Of a DNA stretch of 64,000 bases, positions 54,032 to 63,899 are shown piece after piece (positions within the stretch are counted from its first letter, which is position 1; every line of letters begins with the position of its first letter). The DNA is from Pseudomonadota bacterium (lineage in GTDB: Bacteria > Pseudomonadota > Gammaproteobacteria > Pseudomonadales > Pseudohongiellaceae), in contig JAQCBT010000009.1 in assembly GCA_027621405.1 (NCBI GenBank), positions 1-64,000 of the forward strand. The letters run 5' to 3'. The notes under the pieces were generated by a model. That model did not search any database. It was not told the origin of the DNA and saw only the letters and a program-made list of their open reading frames with translations. The position numbers and the translations under genes are program-made.

Positions 54032-54256
54032 GTTTTTCTCCTCACAATTACACAGTTATTTCAGTAGTGGATGCTGCTTGATATCTCCCGGGCTTTTGTC
54101 CCGCCGTGTAACCTGCCTTCACTGGATTGCGTTGGCTGAGGTCGTCAACTCTTGGACCAGTCACGGAGCAATCGGCACTATTTTCGATTACACCGCCGGA
54201 ACCCTAGTTCACTATTTGCGTTGTTTGACTAAATTCATCAGTGCTGCATAGCTGCA

Positions 54257-55165
54257 CTACTGCTGTGGTTCTACTTCATCTCCTACTCGAGTTAATCGAA
54301 TCATATTTAACTTGTCATCTTCGTCGTCCTGCGATGGCGGATGAATCAATTGGTCCAGTCTTTGTCTGGCGGCCAGGAATTCCGGCTCGAGGAACTGCTG
54401 CACGGTTCGGGGTCGGGGAACCGCAACCTCGATGACCTCATCGACGCTTCCCGGATTCGCCTTCAATACGAGAATTCGATCGGCCAGATAGATAGCCTCA
54501 TCGAGGTCATGGGTAATGAACAGGATAGTGATATCGATGTTTTTCCAGATCTCGAGCAGATAGGCCTGCATCTTCGAACGAGTCTGCGCGTCCAGCGCGC
54601 CAAAGGGCTCATCCATCAGCAGTATTCTGGGTTTGGCAGCCAACGCTCGCGCGATGGCCACACGCTGCTTCATGCCGCCCGACAACTGATCCGGATAGAC
54701 ATCGGCGAACTTCTCCAGACCAACGAGACTGATCCATTCCAGGGCTTCACTGGCCGCTGTTGCGGACGAGACTCCCTGGTTACGCAAGCCAAACATGATG
54801 TTCTTCTTCACCGTCAGCCAGGGAAAAAGCGTATAGCCCTGGAATACCATGCCACGGTCCGGACCGGGTTCCGTTACTGGCTTGCCATCGAGCAGCACGG
54901 CACCGGAGCTTACCGATTCGAGTCCCGCAAGGGTGCGAATCAAGGTCGATTTCCCACAGCCAGAGGGCCCGATGACGGTTACGAACTCACGCCTGTGCAC
55001 GCTGAAGTTGATATCTTTCAGCGCAGTTACCGGCCCCTTCGCCGAGTCATAAACCTTGCCGAGATTTTTCACTTCCAGGATAACGTCCCGGCGCTTCAGC
55101 TCGTCAAAGCGCGCCTTAACTTCAGGGCTCTGATCCAGGTAACTGGGTAGTGCAAGTTTTGACAT
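54257..55165 (-). CDS. ABC transporter ATP-binding protein (urea/guanidine uptake)
   Basis: A 302-residue ATPase of the nitrate/taurine/sulfonate (TauB/SsuB-like) group: Walker [10 protein letters not shown], signature LSGGMKQR, Walker [13 protein letters not shown] and the switch His in [10 protein letters not shown]. It starts nine bases after the permease gene and is third in the operon order. Confidence 0.92.
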   Translation of the reverse strand: MSKLALPSYLDQSPEVKARFDELKRRDVILEVKNLGKVYDSAKGPVTALKDINFSVHRREFVTVIGPSGCGKSTLIRTLAGLESVSSGAVLLDGKPVTEPGPDRGMVFQGYTLFPWLTVKKNIMFGLRNQGVSSATAASEALEWISLVGLEKFADVYPDQLSGGMKQRVAIARALAAKPRILLMDEPFGALDAQTRSKMQAYLLEIWKNIDITILFITHDLDEAIYLADRILVLKANPGSVDEVIEVAVPRPRTVQQFLEPEFLAARQRLDQLIHPPSQDDEDDKLNMIRLTRVGDEVEPQQ

Positions 55166-55174
55166 GGAATTCCC

Positions 55175-56140
55175 TTAACTCTTGTTACCTGACTTTTCCC
55201 AGGGAAAGAGTCTCTTGCCCAGCCGAGCCAACAGGATGTCCGACAATAATCCGATAATGCCGATCATCATGATGGCGGCGAAAACGTTTTCGAAATTCTG
55301 GTATCGCGCTTGCTGAGTGATAAACCAGGTAATACCCGAGCTGGTGCCAATCAGTTCGGCGACTATGAGATAGGTCCACGCCCAGCCGAGCAAGATGCGT
55401 TGATCCTTGTACAGCTGAGGCAGAATGCCCGGGATCACGACCTTGAAAAGTAGCTGTAGCCTGGTGGCACCGAGGGTTAGAGCTGCTTCCAATAACGCCA
55501 GATCCAGTTTTCTCGTTGTATTGGAGATCACCAGTACCTGCTGGAAGAAGGTGCCTATAAAAATGATTGCGATCTTTGGTCCGTCATAGATTCCAAGAAT
55601 GGCGACGGCCAATGCGCCAAAGGCCGGTGCCGGGAGGTAACGGAAGAATTCCACGAATGGTTCTTGCAGTCTCGAGATGGTCTCGAAGGTACCGCAGAGA
55701 ATTCCCAGGGGCACACCAATCAGTGACGACAGGGTGAAACCCCAGAAGATGATCTGAATGCTGTGCCACAGGCTCTCATGCAACCACTGCTCACTGCGCC
55801 TGCTAGGCTCGGTGGTGAACGAAGTGTAGAACGCGATGGCGACTTCGTGTGGTGCCGGCAGGTAGACAGGATTTGCCCTGACTCCCTGGGGCAATTCGCC
55901 ACCCGCCTCCATTTGCCTGTCGTATTCCTCCTGGAATGAGGCACGCTCAATCTGCATTCCCTCCTGGAAATAACTCACCGATCCCGGCTCGGTTATTTCT
56001 ATATTGGGATGCCAGATGAAGGGGACATAACTCACTATTCCCCAGACAAAGAGCGGCAACAGGAATGAAAGGACCGTAAGTACCCGCTCCCGTTGCGGCG
56101 ACAATGCAACTCGCGGAGCGAGCCAGGGCGCCGAACTCAT
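55175..56140 (-). CDS. ABC transporter permease (urea/guanidine uptake)
   Basis: A 321-residue inner-membrane permease of the TauC/SsuC type. It has one N-terminal helix, a periplasmic segment of ~80 residues, then about six helices with the EAA-like loop 'LEAALTLGATRLQLLFKVVIPG' (split around the conserved Ala/Gly). It starts 23 bases after the binding-protein gene. Confidence 0.9.
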   Translation of the reverse strand: MSSAPWLAPRVALSPQRERVLTVLSFLLPLFVWGIVSYVPFIWHPNIEITEPGSVSYFQEGMQIERASFQEEYDRQMEAGGELPQGVRANPVYLPAPHEVAIAFYTSFTTEPSRRSEQWLHESLWHSIQIIFWGFTLSSLIGVPLGILCGTFETISRLQEPFVEFFRYLPAPAFGALAVAILGIYDGPKIAIIFIGTFFQQVLVISNTTRKLDLALLEAALTLGATRLQLLFKVVIPGILPQLYKDQRILLGWAWTYLIVAELIGTSSGITWFITQQARYQNFENVFAAIMMIGIIGLLSDILLARLGKRLFPWEKSGNKS

Positions 56141-56163
56141 CTTTGTATCCTTCCTGCTTCCAA

Positions 56164-57150
56164 CTATTTTTCGAGAGTCAAACTGGGATCAATGTAGGCT
56201 TTCAGATTCTGAGGTTCGCTATACACCTCATATTTCAGATTGAATTCATCGGAAATTTTTGAAGAGCCGATTAACGAGTCAAAGCCATCGGTTTCCTTAA
56301 GGAATCCCTTGGCTTCCTCCAGGGTCAGAAGTTTGGTGCCCGCCAGGAGGGGAGCGTACTCCTCAGGTGAGAGTCCTGCCCGTGCGGCCATGATGGAAAG
56401 TGCATCATCGACTGTGTTCGGGTCGAGAATATAATCAACCACTCGGTACCACACATCGACAACCTTCGACCACTCCTCGCGATTGCTTGCAAGACTTTGT
56501 GGCGATACCGCCAGCACATCATATATCAGTCCCGGTTGATCGCTTGAAGTGTATATGGCAGTAGATCCAGGAACCCGCGCCAGACTCTGTCCCGAGTTTG
56601 GTTGCCACGCGACAATCGCGTCGACATCCCTGGAAGCCAATACCTGCGGTGTCTCATTAGTCGGCACATTGACCAGTTCCACATCGGCTTCCGTCAGGCC
56701 AACGCTCTCCAGTGCATCCAGAAGCAACAAGTGACCTACAAATCCGATCTCGAGCCCCACTTTCTTGCCCTTCAGCTCTGCCACTGAACCGATACCCGGC
56801 GCTGCGACTACCATATCGTTGCCGTTGCTGTAGTCACCCAGAATGATCATCACGCTCTGGGCGCCAGTAGATCCGGTAACCAGTGTATCGCCATTGGTCA
56901 TGGTGACCGCATCGAGTTGACCGGCGGCGAATGCTTCCATGGATGCTGCGTAGTCGAACCATTCGAATTCAACGTCGACACCTGCCTCCGCAAACCAGTC
57001 CTTCTCGATCGCAACTTCCCAGGCCACCCATCCAGGCCAATCACTGTAACCAACAACCAATGTCTCGCCTGTGGCATTACTCATGAATGACAAGCCGCAA
57101 ACAGTCATGAGAGTTGCCGCAAGTTTTGAAATACAAGATTTACGCTGCAT
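56164..57150 (-). CDS. ABC transporter substrate-binding protein (urea/guanidine uptake)
   Basis: A 328-residue periplasmic binding protein with a signal peptide ([12 protein letters not shown]) and an NMT1/TauA-like fold ([51 protein letters not shown]). It is the first gene of the seven-gene operon that supplies the carboxylase pathway, so its ligand is probably guanidine or urea; this is inferred from context. Confidence 0.88.
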   Translation of the reverse strand: MQRKSCISKLAATLMTVCGLSFMSNATGETLVVGYSDWPGWVAWEVAIEKDWFAEAGVDVEFEWFDYAASMEAFAAGQLDAVTMTNGDTLVTGSTGAQSVMIILGDYSNGNDMVVAAPGIGSVAELKGKKVGLEIGFVGHLLLLDALESVGLTEADVELVNVPTNETPQVLASRDVDAIVAWQPNSGQSLARVPGSTAIYTSSDQPGLIYDVLAVSPQSLASNREEWSKVVDVWYRVVDYILDPNTVDDALSIMAARAGLSPEEYAPLLAGTKLLTLEEAKGFLKETDGFDSLIGSSKISDEFNLKYEVYSEPQNLKAYIDPSLTLEK

Positions 57151-57571
57151 AGATTCTTCCTGATGAATACCGATTAATCCGCTGCTTTGTTCCGGGCAGT
57201 TGATAATCAGGCCGGGAAAGCAGCATTCAAGATTCCAATTTCGATTCTATGCAAGACACAGGCCAGACCCGCTAAATGCGCCAGTTCGCACAGTATTAGG
57301 GCCCTCACGACACATTTAAGGGCTTTTCATAGCGGCTAATTGTGGGCAATAAGAGTGCAATTCAGCACTGGCAGCGATGGTTTGTGGGCAATTCTGGGCT
57401 GCCATGCCCCAAGCGATTGAAAGTATTACCAAATGAAGGCGTCCATTGGCTGGAAGGAAAATCACGCTTGCACTAACTTCAGGCAAGGAGCCAGACCAAT
57501 TGTGGCGGGATTTTTGCATTTTAAAAGAACAACTTACCCCAGCTATTTCAGAGTGATCGGAGCGCATCTTG
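57151..57571. other. divergent promoter region of the carboxylase operon and hydroxylase gene
   Basis: This 421-base region holds the leaders of both genes. An 8-bp inverted repeat (57181-57188 with 57217-57224) with GC-rich interior sequence sits about 35 bases upstream of the binding-protein start and could be a leader hairpin. The conserved blocks of the guanidine-I (ykkC) riboswitch were not found on the minus strand. Confidence 0.45.
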
Positions 57572-58528
57572 ATGAGTGAAGCACCACTAGATATCACTGA
57601 GTCGTTAGACATCAGGAATAACAGAAGCCACAGTGACTGGACCGCTAATGACTGGCTCGCGGCCAGCGTGCAACCCACCCTCGTTCTGGGGTCCATGTTT
57701 CTTGTCGCCAGCATGGTTGCCAATGATTGGATCTACAGAGAGCTGTTTGCAGCCATCATGATCGTGCTGCCGATTCCCCTGTGTTTCGTTGGCGAGCGAA
57801 TCTGGACCAAGCGCAAAGATTGGTTACTTGAACCCAAGGAGATGCTCGAAGATGTGGGCTGGCTCGCGGCGGGTGCGTTCATCTGGGTTCCCTTGTACAG
57901 CAATTTTTATGAGACTCCAATCTCCGAAGGTTTCAAGGCACTGCGGGATACGGCACCACTGCGGGTCACTCTGGAACCTACCACTATAATCGGATATCTC
58001 GGCTGCGCGATGTTGGTAATGTTGATCTCCAGTTTCATCTATTACTGGCTGCACCGCGTACAACACGAATCCCTGTTCTGGTGGCGGATTCACGCCACGC
58101 ATCATCACATAACCAAGATGGGTTGCATGCGGGGCGACCGCACACATCCGCTGGAGTGGGCAACCCTGCTAGTTGCAACACCCACGGCTCTTGCACTTAT
58201 GGGTGCCAGCGACGGAGTCATGGCTGTAGCAGGCGCATTCGGTATCTGGAGCGGAACACTGAATCACTCCAATCTGCCGCTTAAATCCATGCCCGTCTAC
58301 GATTGGCTGTTTGCCACGGCACAGCAACATCACGTGCATCACGCGCACCTGCGCAGGCAGGCAGACTCGAATTACGGATGCAATCTGATTATCTGGGACC
58401 GCGTTTTCGGCACTTACTGCGGTGACGATTACGAAGGGCAAATCGGCGCCGGCAAGGCCGTGCCATTGTCGGTCAAAGACCAATTGGCATTGGCATTCTA
58501 TTCCGATAAGCGCTTGAAGAGTTTGTAA
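57572..58528 (+). CDS. fatty acid hydroxylase / sterol desaturase family protein
   Basis: A 318-residue membrane di-iron oxygenase-family protein starting at ATG 57572 with GGAG upstream (a TTG directly before it is less likely). The histidine boxes appear in order: HRVQHE, HATHHH, then HHVHHAHLR near the C-terminus, with four or so membrane helices before and between. The family hydroxylates or desaturates lipids using O2. The specific lipid is unknown. It is divergent from the carboxylase operon. Confidence 0.9.
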   Translation: MSEAPLDITESLDIRNNRSHSDWTANDWLAASVQPTLVLGSMFLVASMVANDWIYRELFAAIMIVLPIPLCFVGERIWTKRKDWLLEPKEMLEDVGWLAAGAFIWVPLYSNFYETPISEGFKALRDTAPLRVTLEPTTIIGYLGCAMLVMLISSFIYYWLHRVQHESLFWWRIHATHHHITKMGCMRGDRTHPLEWATLLVATPTALALMGASDGVMAVAGAFGIWSGTLNHSNLPLKSMPVYDWLFATAQQHHVHHAHLRRQADSNYGCNLIIWDRVFGTYCGDDYEGQIGAGKAVPLSVKDQLALAFYSDKRLKSL

Positions 58529-58596
58529 GGATTTCTATTCTCCTTTGTGAACCGGGTGCTGCAGTGCAGCCATCCGGTTTACTTTTAAGAAAATAC

Positions 58597-58650
58597 AGAA
58601 AATAGGGACGGATTTATTTTTTAAAAAAAATAAATCCGTCCCTATTTTCT
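58597..58650. repeat. perfect long palindrome, REP-like copy 2
   Basis: A perfect inverted repeat with 26-base arms (58597-58622 and 58625-58650), nearly identical to 44101-44156. The arms read GGGACGG where copy 1 has GGGACAG, and the opposite arm carries the matching change. It is also placed between convergent genes (ends at 58528 and 58759). Confidence 0.85.
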
Positions 58651-58758
58651 CAGAATCCCGTGATGAGCTATAAAAAAACGGATCTTGTCGCCCAGCAACT
58701 AGATCCGTTTATGGATGTCTTTATAAAGTGGCCAGATACAGAACCAGCCAATGACTCG

Positions 58759-59826
58759 CTATAGTTGGTCCCAGGTATCCCACTCAGGTGCGCGTCCGGG
58801 ATAGGCGACATCATCAAAAGGCCAGCTTTCCTTCATCCACTCCTGAGTCCATTCATAAAGCTCTTCATCAAAGCCTGCATCGAAGTCCGTCTTGGTTACC
58901 CACAAGGCCACTTCGGCCTCATAGCCGTAGCCTTCTTTGCTGATAGGCCTGACATACACACAGCCCATTTCTCTTTCACCGTCCTTGCTCAGGACCGCAT
59001 AGGCAAATGATTCGCGGTTATTGAACCGGGCCTGTTCATTTAACATATCCTGCATGGCATCTTCTGAAGAAATATCCGCTCGAGGCCAGCGTGTGCTCCG
59101 TGTGAACGTCTCCTGCAGGTGTTCAATGGAAGACATGTAAGCCTCATAGTCGAGGTCCACAAGGTCGGGACCGAGCGGTACCAGCTTGAAGTTCTCTGTC
59201 TCGACCAGTTCCGGCGGTGCAAAATCGGCGGGTATAAACGGCGCGACTGGCTCCGCTTTCTTGGCCACCATGAATTGCTTATAACCATCGGTCATGGCCC
59301 GGGCGCAATCTCCGGGAGTGTCTCGCATACCGTCGGTCCGCTTGCAGGGACCCTCCATGACCTCGGGGAGATTCTCGGAAATCCAGACCCTGGCCTCGTA
59401 GTAGATAGGCTGGTCGTTGGAATTGGTATCTACTTCCACAATGACGCCATCTTCGAACGTTATGTGGAAGGTGTCGGTAACATTGAAATCCACTTCCAGG
59501 GCAAGCACCGGGTCATCCTGTACAGTGACAGGGCAGACCAGCAGGCTCGCTGACTCGCCTGAGCAGCCCGGGCGATTCACAACCTTGTAGTTACCACCCT
59601 CGGCCCAGGCCTGATAGGAAAGGATGCCCAGACCAGACTCTCCCGCAGCACTGAGATAGGATTGCAGGCGCTCCGAATCGAAGGCATAGAATGCATCTAG
59701 CATACCTTCTGCCGTAGCCAGATTCGTGGCCATGTCCTCTGCCGCATAGGCTTGGCTGGCTGCGATCAGCAGCCCTGCGGTGCAGCATGTGCTGGCTACA
59801 CGTGATGCCATGTACTTCTTAATCAT
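58759..59826 (-). CDS. exported two-domain protein, C-terminal GNAT-like (unknown function)
   Basis: A 355-residue protein taken from ATG 59826, which has AGAGGAA upstream; the longer frame to 59970 lacks support. A signal peptide ends ASQAYAAED. Residues ~25-180 form an NTF2/SnoaL-like region (TAEGMLDAFYAFDSERLQ, DTFHITFEDGVIVEVDTN) with Cys pairs (PGCSGE, LLVCPV). Residues ~200-355 look like a GNAT-type domain (LVPLGPDLVDLDYEAYMSS, AYAVLSKDGEREMGCVYVRP). A GNAT-like domain outside the cytoplasm would lack acetyl-CoA, so a binding or structural role is likelier. The call is provisional. Confidence 0.6.
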   Translation of the reverse strand: MIKKYMASRVASTCCTAGLLIAASQAYAAEDMATNLATAEGMLDAFYAFDSERLQSYLSAAGESGLGILSYQAWAEGGNYKVVNRPGCSGESASLLVCPVTVQDDPVLALEVDFNVTDTFHITFEDGVIVEVDTNSNDQPIYYEARVWISENLPEVMEGPCKRTDGMRDTPGDCARAMTDGYKQFMVAKKAEPVAPFIPADFAPPELVETENFKLVPLGPDLVDLDYEAYMSSIEHLQETFTRSTRWPRADISSEDAMQDMLNEQARFNNRESFAYAVLSKDGEREMGCVYVRPISKEGYGYEAEVALWVTKTDFDAGFDEELYEWTQEWMKESWPFDDVAYPGRAPEWDTWDQL

Positions 59827-59983
59827 AGGGATTCCTCTTGAACTCTTTTTTCTGCATTCATTTCCCGGTTCGTTGCAAAGCTGGTTGCGATTGCACGATA
59901 ACAAAGCAAAAGCGACCCCGGGGAACAAAGAGGCGACTGTAGTCCTCGGATTACAATCGCCTGCTGACATGTTGTAGCTGTGT

Positions 59984-60015
59984 ACTCAAGAGCTGTCTGT
60001 TGACAGCCCTCGAGT
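59984..60015 (-). terminator. hairpin between TonB receptor 3 and the downstream gene
   Basis: Imperfect stem: ACTC/GAGT outer pairs and CTGTC/GACAG inner pairs around TGTT. It lies just downstream of the receptor stop on the minus strand. No T-run follows, so it may be a weak terminator or processing site. Confidence 0.35.
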
Positions 60016-60028
60016 TGAATCCAGCAAA

Positions 60029-63000
60029 CTAGATTCGATAGTTGATGGCCAGGAAGCCGAAGCGACCTCGAGGACCAGCCGGACGGGACAGACTGCCCAG
60101 ATAGGGTGCCTGATCGAAGGCATTGTTCAAGCCACCGTAGATGCTGGCTCGCTCGTTCAGAGTGTAGTTGAAGTTGATGTCATGCACCCATGAATCTCCA
60201 GTCTGTGAAGGATCAGAGAACAGAGGGTTACCGGCGAACTGGATATTGGAAAGCCCAGACAGTAACTGACTTTCTTCCCAACGACCAGCCCAGCTCAGGG
60301 TCAGGTCAGCAATTGACCAGCTGGCTCTGGCATTAACAATCCACTCCGGGTAACCAAACTCACCGACTCGGGTTTCAAACACCGACGCATCGATAGGATC
60401 CTGGAACTCATTGAACTCAATCATGTGGGTGCCGTTAAGGCTGAAGTCCAGTGAGCCCATGCTGTCGAGGCCAAGAGAGGCCAGTTCAAAGCCGTAATCT
60501 ATACCGAAGTCTATGCCTTCGACTTCGAATGAACCAAGGTTAACCTGGCCAGACTGGTGGAAGGTAATAAACCCTTGTGGCGCACGTTCAATAAGCGGGC
60601 AGAACTGGTTGTTGATTGAACCCAGATCCACACAGGCCTCAGCGATTCGCTCTGGAGCCAGCGCGTCAATTGCACCGATGATCTCGGTGGAGTACCAGTC
60701 CACGATGAAACGCAAGCCCTCGGTGAATTCAGGCTCGTAGACAATACCAGCGGTATAGGTTTCCGCTTCTTCCTGGGCAAGCATCGGGTTACCCCCGGTC
60801 ACACCTGGAATACCCGCCGTGATGTAGTCGTTTACATCGTAACCTACCGGCACACCTAGGGCCGCACAGTTGCTAACCCGGTTGGGTGTACCCAGATTGA
60901 TGTTGTCAATTGAGCAAGGATCATCCTGGAAGGCAAAGAAGTCTGGCTGCTGCGGCGAGAACAGTTCGGAGATGTTCGGCGCACGCACAGCTTCCGCGTA
61001 GGTGCCGCGCAGGGTCAGACCAAAACCAGGCGAGTAACGCAGTCCCGTCGACCAGGCGTCGTTGGTGCCCACGGTGCTGTAGTCCGCATAGCGGTAGGCT
61101 CCGGTCAGTTCCAGAAGTTCGACACCGGGCTGATCGGTCAGGATTGGTGCGCTGAGTTCTGCAAAGTACTCGAATACATCGAACTCACCGGCGAGACCGG
61201 TGGCGGCATTGCCATTGGAACCGTCCCAGGTATTTAGAGTGCCTTCATAGGGGTTTACGGTGAAGGTACTTTCCTCTTCCCGATATTCCATTCCCGCTGC
61301 CCAGCCGATCGCTCCGCCTGGCAATTCGAAGAAACTTGAAGTGGTACCGGCCAAGGAAGCGAAGATTACGCGCTGTTCCAGTTCGGAGGTGTCCAATGCG
61401 TCCACGTAGACGAAGTCAGCATTCGCCTGGGTTGTTGAATTAAAGCCGAGTGGGTTGAACGGTGCACAGCCGCTGTTTGGTCCTGGAGTGAAGCTCACGA
61501 ACTCAGTGAATTTGCCAAAGCTTGTGAATGCTCCAGTAGTAAATTCAGGTACCGGGAATGTGCCAGGTGCGATTGGCGGCAATGCTGAAGGATCCAGGTT
61601 GGAACGACAAACGATGTCACCGGTGGCTGGATCAACGACTGAATCCAGGGCCGCGTAGAAGCGGTCTTCCAGGCGCAGGTTGAAGTTATTGGTATCGACG
61701 TTGGTCGTACCGTGGTTGTAGGACAGTTCATATTCGATACCATCGGCGAAATCCAGCGTGCCCTCGAAACCGGCGACTATGCGAACAGTTTCCCGCTCCA
61801 CAATATCGCCAGGCATTACGTTGAGGTCATCGCTGTCACGACTGGCCGAGAAGCCGTAGAAACTACCGTCCATTGGGTTTGGCGGAATAATTCCCAGACC
61901 CTGCAGATCGGATATCTGCTGCCGCAGCGCTGGCGAGAGATAGGGGTTGTCATAAGCGATCGGGATACCGTCGTTAAAATCTACGCCCTGAACCTGGGCA
62001 TTCTCGGAGAATGCGTACTTTGACTCGATAAAGAAGCTTAGGCTCTCATTGATCTCGAAGCTGCCATTAAAATTGATGGAGTAGCGATCCTGCTCCGGCA
62101 GAATCGTCTGGCGCGTAGACTGCAATCCATCACCGATACCAAAAGCCTGGTTTACGTTGGTCGGCAGGCCGGGATTGTATGGACGCGGAATACCATTGAA
62201 TGGACTATCGACCACCTGGGCCACGAGAATCTGTGTGCCCGGTATGAATGGGACGCCGTTTCCGTCACGGACACCATTTACCGCCGGGATGATCGAATCG
62301 AAGAATGAGTCGCCGGACGCGATGTTGAACACACCCTGTGCCGAGGAGATCGGGTTGGTGGTTGGGGTCACGTAGAGACGAGTCGCGTTCGGGTTCAAAC
62401 CGTTAGCCGCAGCAATCGCAGGAGTGGCATTGATGTCGTTGCCCAACCAGGGACCCGCAAAGGGGCGCTGGTCCTCGAGCACCTCAGCTGTAGTGAGCGC
62501 CTCAAAGGCGACTACCGCTTCACCTCGGCCATCTGCAAATTCGAAACCCGTACCCAGTGACAGATAGTGTTCGTTGGTATCCCAACGATCGGAAACGCCT
62601 GTTTGCGCGGTCATCTCTATACCGTCGAAGTCGCCACCATCACGCAGGATGAAGTTGACAACTCCGGATACGGCATCGGCACCGTATACGGAAGAAGCGC
62701 CACCTGTCAGTGTTTCAACGCGCTGGACCATTACAGTAGGGATAGAATTCACGTCAACGGCAGCTGAGCCCTGGCCACCTGCGACGTGGCGGCGGCCATT
62801 TACAAGGGTCAAGGTACGCACTGTACCGAGGCCGCGGAGGTCGAGCAAACCCAGACCTACGTCAGAGTCTGTGGTACCCGCATCATTAATGGCAGAGAAG
62901 TTCGCTGGCAGAGAGTTGTTCAGTGCCGGAGATTCACGAAGCAGTTCGCCGAGGTCCGCCTGGCCAGCGGTACGAATCGTGTCTCCACCCAGCACAGCAA

Positions 63001-63166
63001 CTGGACTGGCTGCGGCGGTCGCGCTGTCCCTCGCAATACGGGAACCGGTGACGACTACCTCTTCGATCTGTGCTTCCTGCGCCCATGTGGTTCCAAGCAT
63101 CGTTGACGCACACAAGGCGCCGATGGCGTGTACCAGTGGTTTCTTGATAAACGGTTTGTGTCTCAT
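60029..63166 (-). CDS. large TonB-dependent receptor (paralogue-unrelated type)
   Basis: A 1045-residue outer-membrane receptor with a signal peptide (GTTWAQ), a TonB box EEVVVTGSRI, a plug with 'LLDLRGLGTVRTLTLVNGRR', TGGASSVYGADAVSGVVNFI and a long barrel ending LAINYRI. It belongs to the common large receptors of marine heterotrophs for peptides, carbohydrates or other organics. It differs clearly from the two Gly-rich receptors. No linked degradation genes are visible. Confidence 0.92.
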   Translation of the reverse strand: MRHKPFIKKPLVHAIGALCASTMLGTTWAQEAQIEEVVVTGSRIARDSATAAASPVAVLGGDTIRTAGQADLGELLRESPALNNSLPANFSAINDAGTTDSDVGLGLLDLRGLGTVRTLTLVNGRRHVAGGQGSAAVDVNSIPTVMVQRVETLTGGASSVYGADAVSGVVNFILRDGGDFDGIEMTAQTGVSDRWDTNEHYLSLGTGFEFADGRGEAVVAFEALTTAEVLEDQRPFAGPWLGNDINATPAIAAANGLNPNATRLYVTPTTNPISSAQGVFNIASGDSFFDSIIPAVNGVRDGNGVPFIPGTQILVAQVVDSPFNGIPRPYNPGLPTNVNQAFGIGDGLQSTRQTILPEQDRYSINFNGSFEINESLSFFIESKYAFSENAQVQGVDFNDGIPIAYDNPYLSPALRQQISDLQGLGIIPPNPMDGSFYGFSASRDSDDLNVMPGDIVERETVRIVAGFEGTLDFADGIEYELSYNHGTTNVDTNNFNLRLEDRFYAALDSVVDPATGDIVCRSNLDPSALPPIAPGTFPVPEFTTGAFTSFGKFTEFVSFTPGPNSGCAPFNPLGFNSTTQANADFVYVDALDTSELEQRVIFASLAGTTSSFFELPGGAIGWAAGMEYREEESTFTVNPYEGTLNTWDGSNGNAATGLAGEFDVFEYFAELSAPILTDQPGVELLELTGAYRYADYSTVGTNDAWSTGLRYSPGFGLTLRGTYAEAVRAPNISELFSPQQPDFFAFQDDPCSIDNINLGTPNRVSNCAALGVPVGYDVNDYITAGIPGVTGGNPMLAQEEAETYTAGIVYEPEFTEGLRFIVDWYSTEIIGAIDALAPERIAEACVDLGSINNQFCPLIERAPQGFITFHQSGQVNLGSFEVEGIDFGIDYGFELASLGLDSMGSLDFSLNGTHMIEFNEFQDPIDASVFETRVGEFGYPEWIVNARASWSIADLTLSWAGRWEESQLLSGLSNIQFAGNPLFSDPSQTGDSWVHDINFNYTLNERASIYGGLNNAFDQAPYLGSLSRPAGPRGRFGFLAINYRI

Positions 63167-63899
63167 TGTGTATCTACCCCTTAATAACGGTATTCAGGCA
63201 GCGGCAAGCATCCGACAACCCTGGTTTCTCAAATAAGTGCGAGTCTGCGAACTTCCAGTGAATGTGGCGTGAACCAATGCCACATCAGCGCGCACATAAG
63301 CTTGCTGGCTTTAACTGCAATAAGAGTGCCAGAACGTTTTCAAGGGGTGATTAAGCAGAATATACGGGGCGATGGGCCAAAACAGGGAAAGGTTTACTGC
63401 TTTCGGCGCGCCAAAAGAGGACATCAGGCTACTTTGTGGGGCAGATATGCCGCCCAAAAACGGAGCGCGTTTTCCATAAAGACTGAAAATAGCGCATAAA
63501 TTTTTTTTGGAACCACCTAACAAGAGAAACAAATCCACTGCTTCTATAGCGCCAGACCAAGTCTCTTTGGTGTCAAAATTGGACCTTTATTTCAATTATT
63601 CATATGCGCCTTATTGGGGATAAAGTTCGAGAGTTGATAACTCCCAACAAGGATTTAGCGCTAAACCTGTTGCTTTTCGGTGCTTTCGTGGGAATGAGAC
63701 AATTCATGTCTACACAGATTTGAACAAACTGGACGAGCAAACGCGGGCTCACCTCCAACATGCACGAAGTATTCACTGGCCCTATCAATACTCAACCCCA
63801 TAATCCAGACATTGCTTGGCATATATATTGCTGCCTGTAAGGCAATCTGAGAAAAACCAATCCTGAATTCTCAATACACTACCTGAAGGGGCGTTAGGA
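63167..63899. other. long intergenic region upstream of TonB receptor 3
   Basis: This 733-base divergent region is AT-rich from about 63480 to 63610. Short frames on both strands (63269-63499, 63311-63538, 63600-63788) have no ribosome site or protein-like composition. It probably contains two promoters and the receptor leader. Confidence 0.45.

Noticed and set aside
57151..57571. Possible guanidine-I riboswitch
   Set aside because: Neither the GGGUUCCG-type nor the GUCCGAGAG-type conserved block was seen on the minus strand. Only a short leader hairpin is present.
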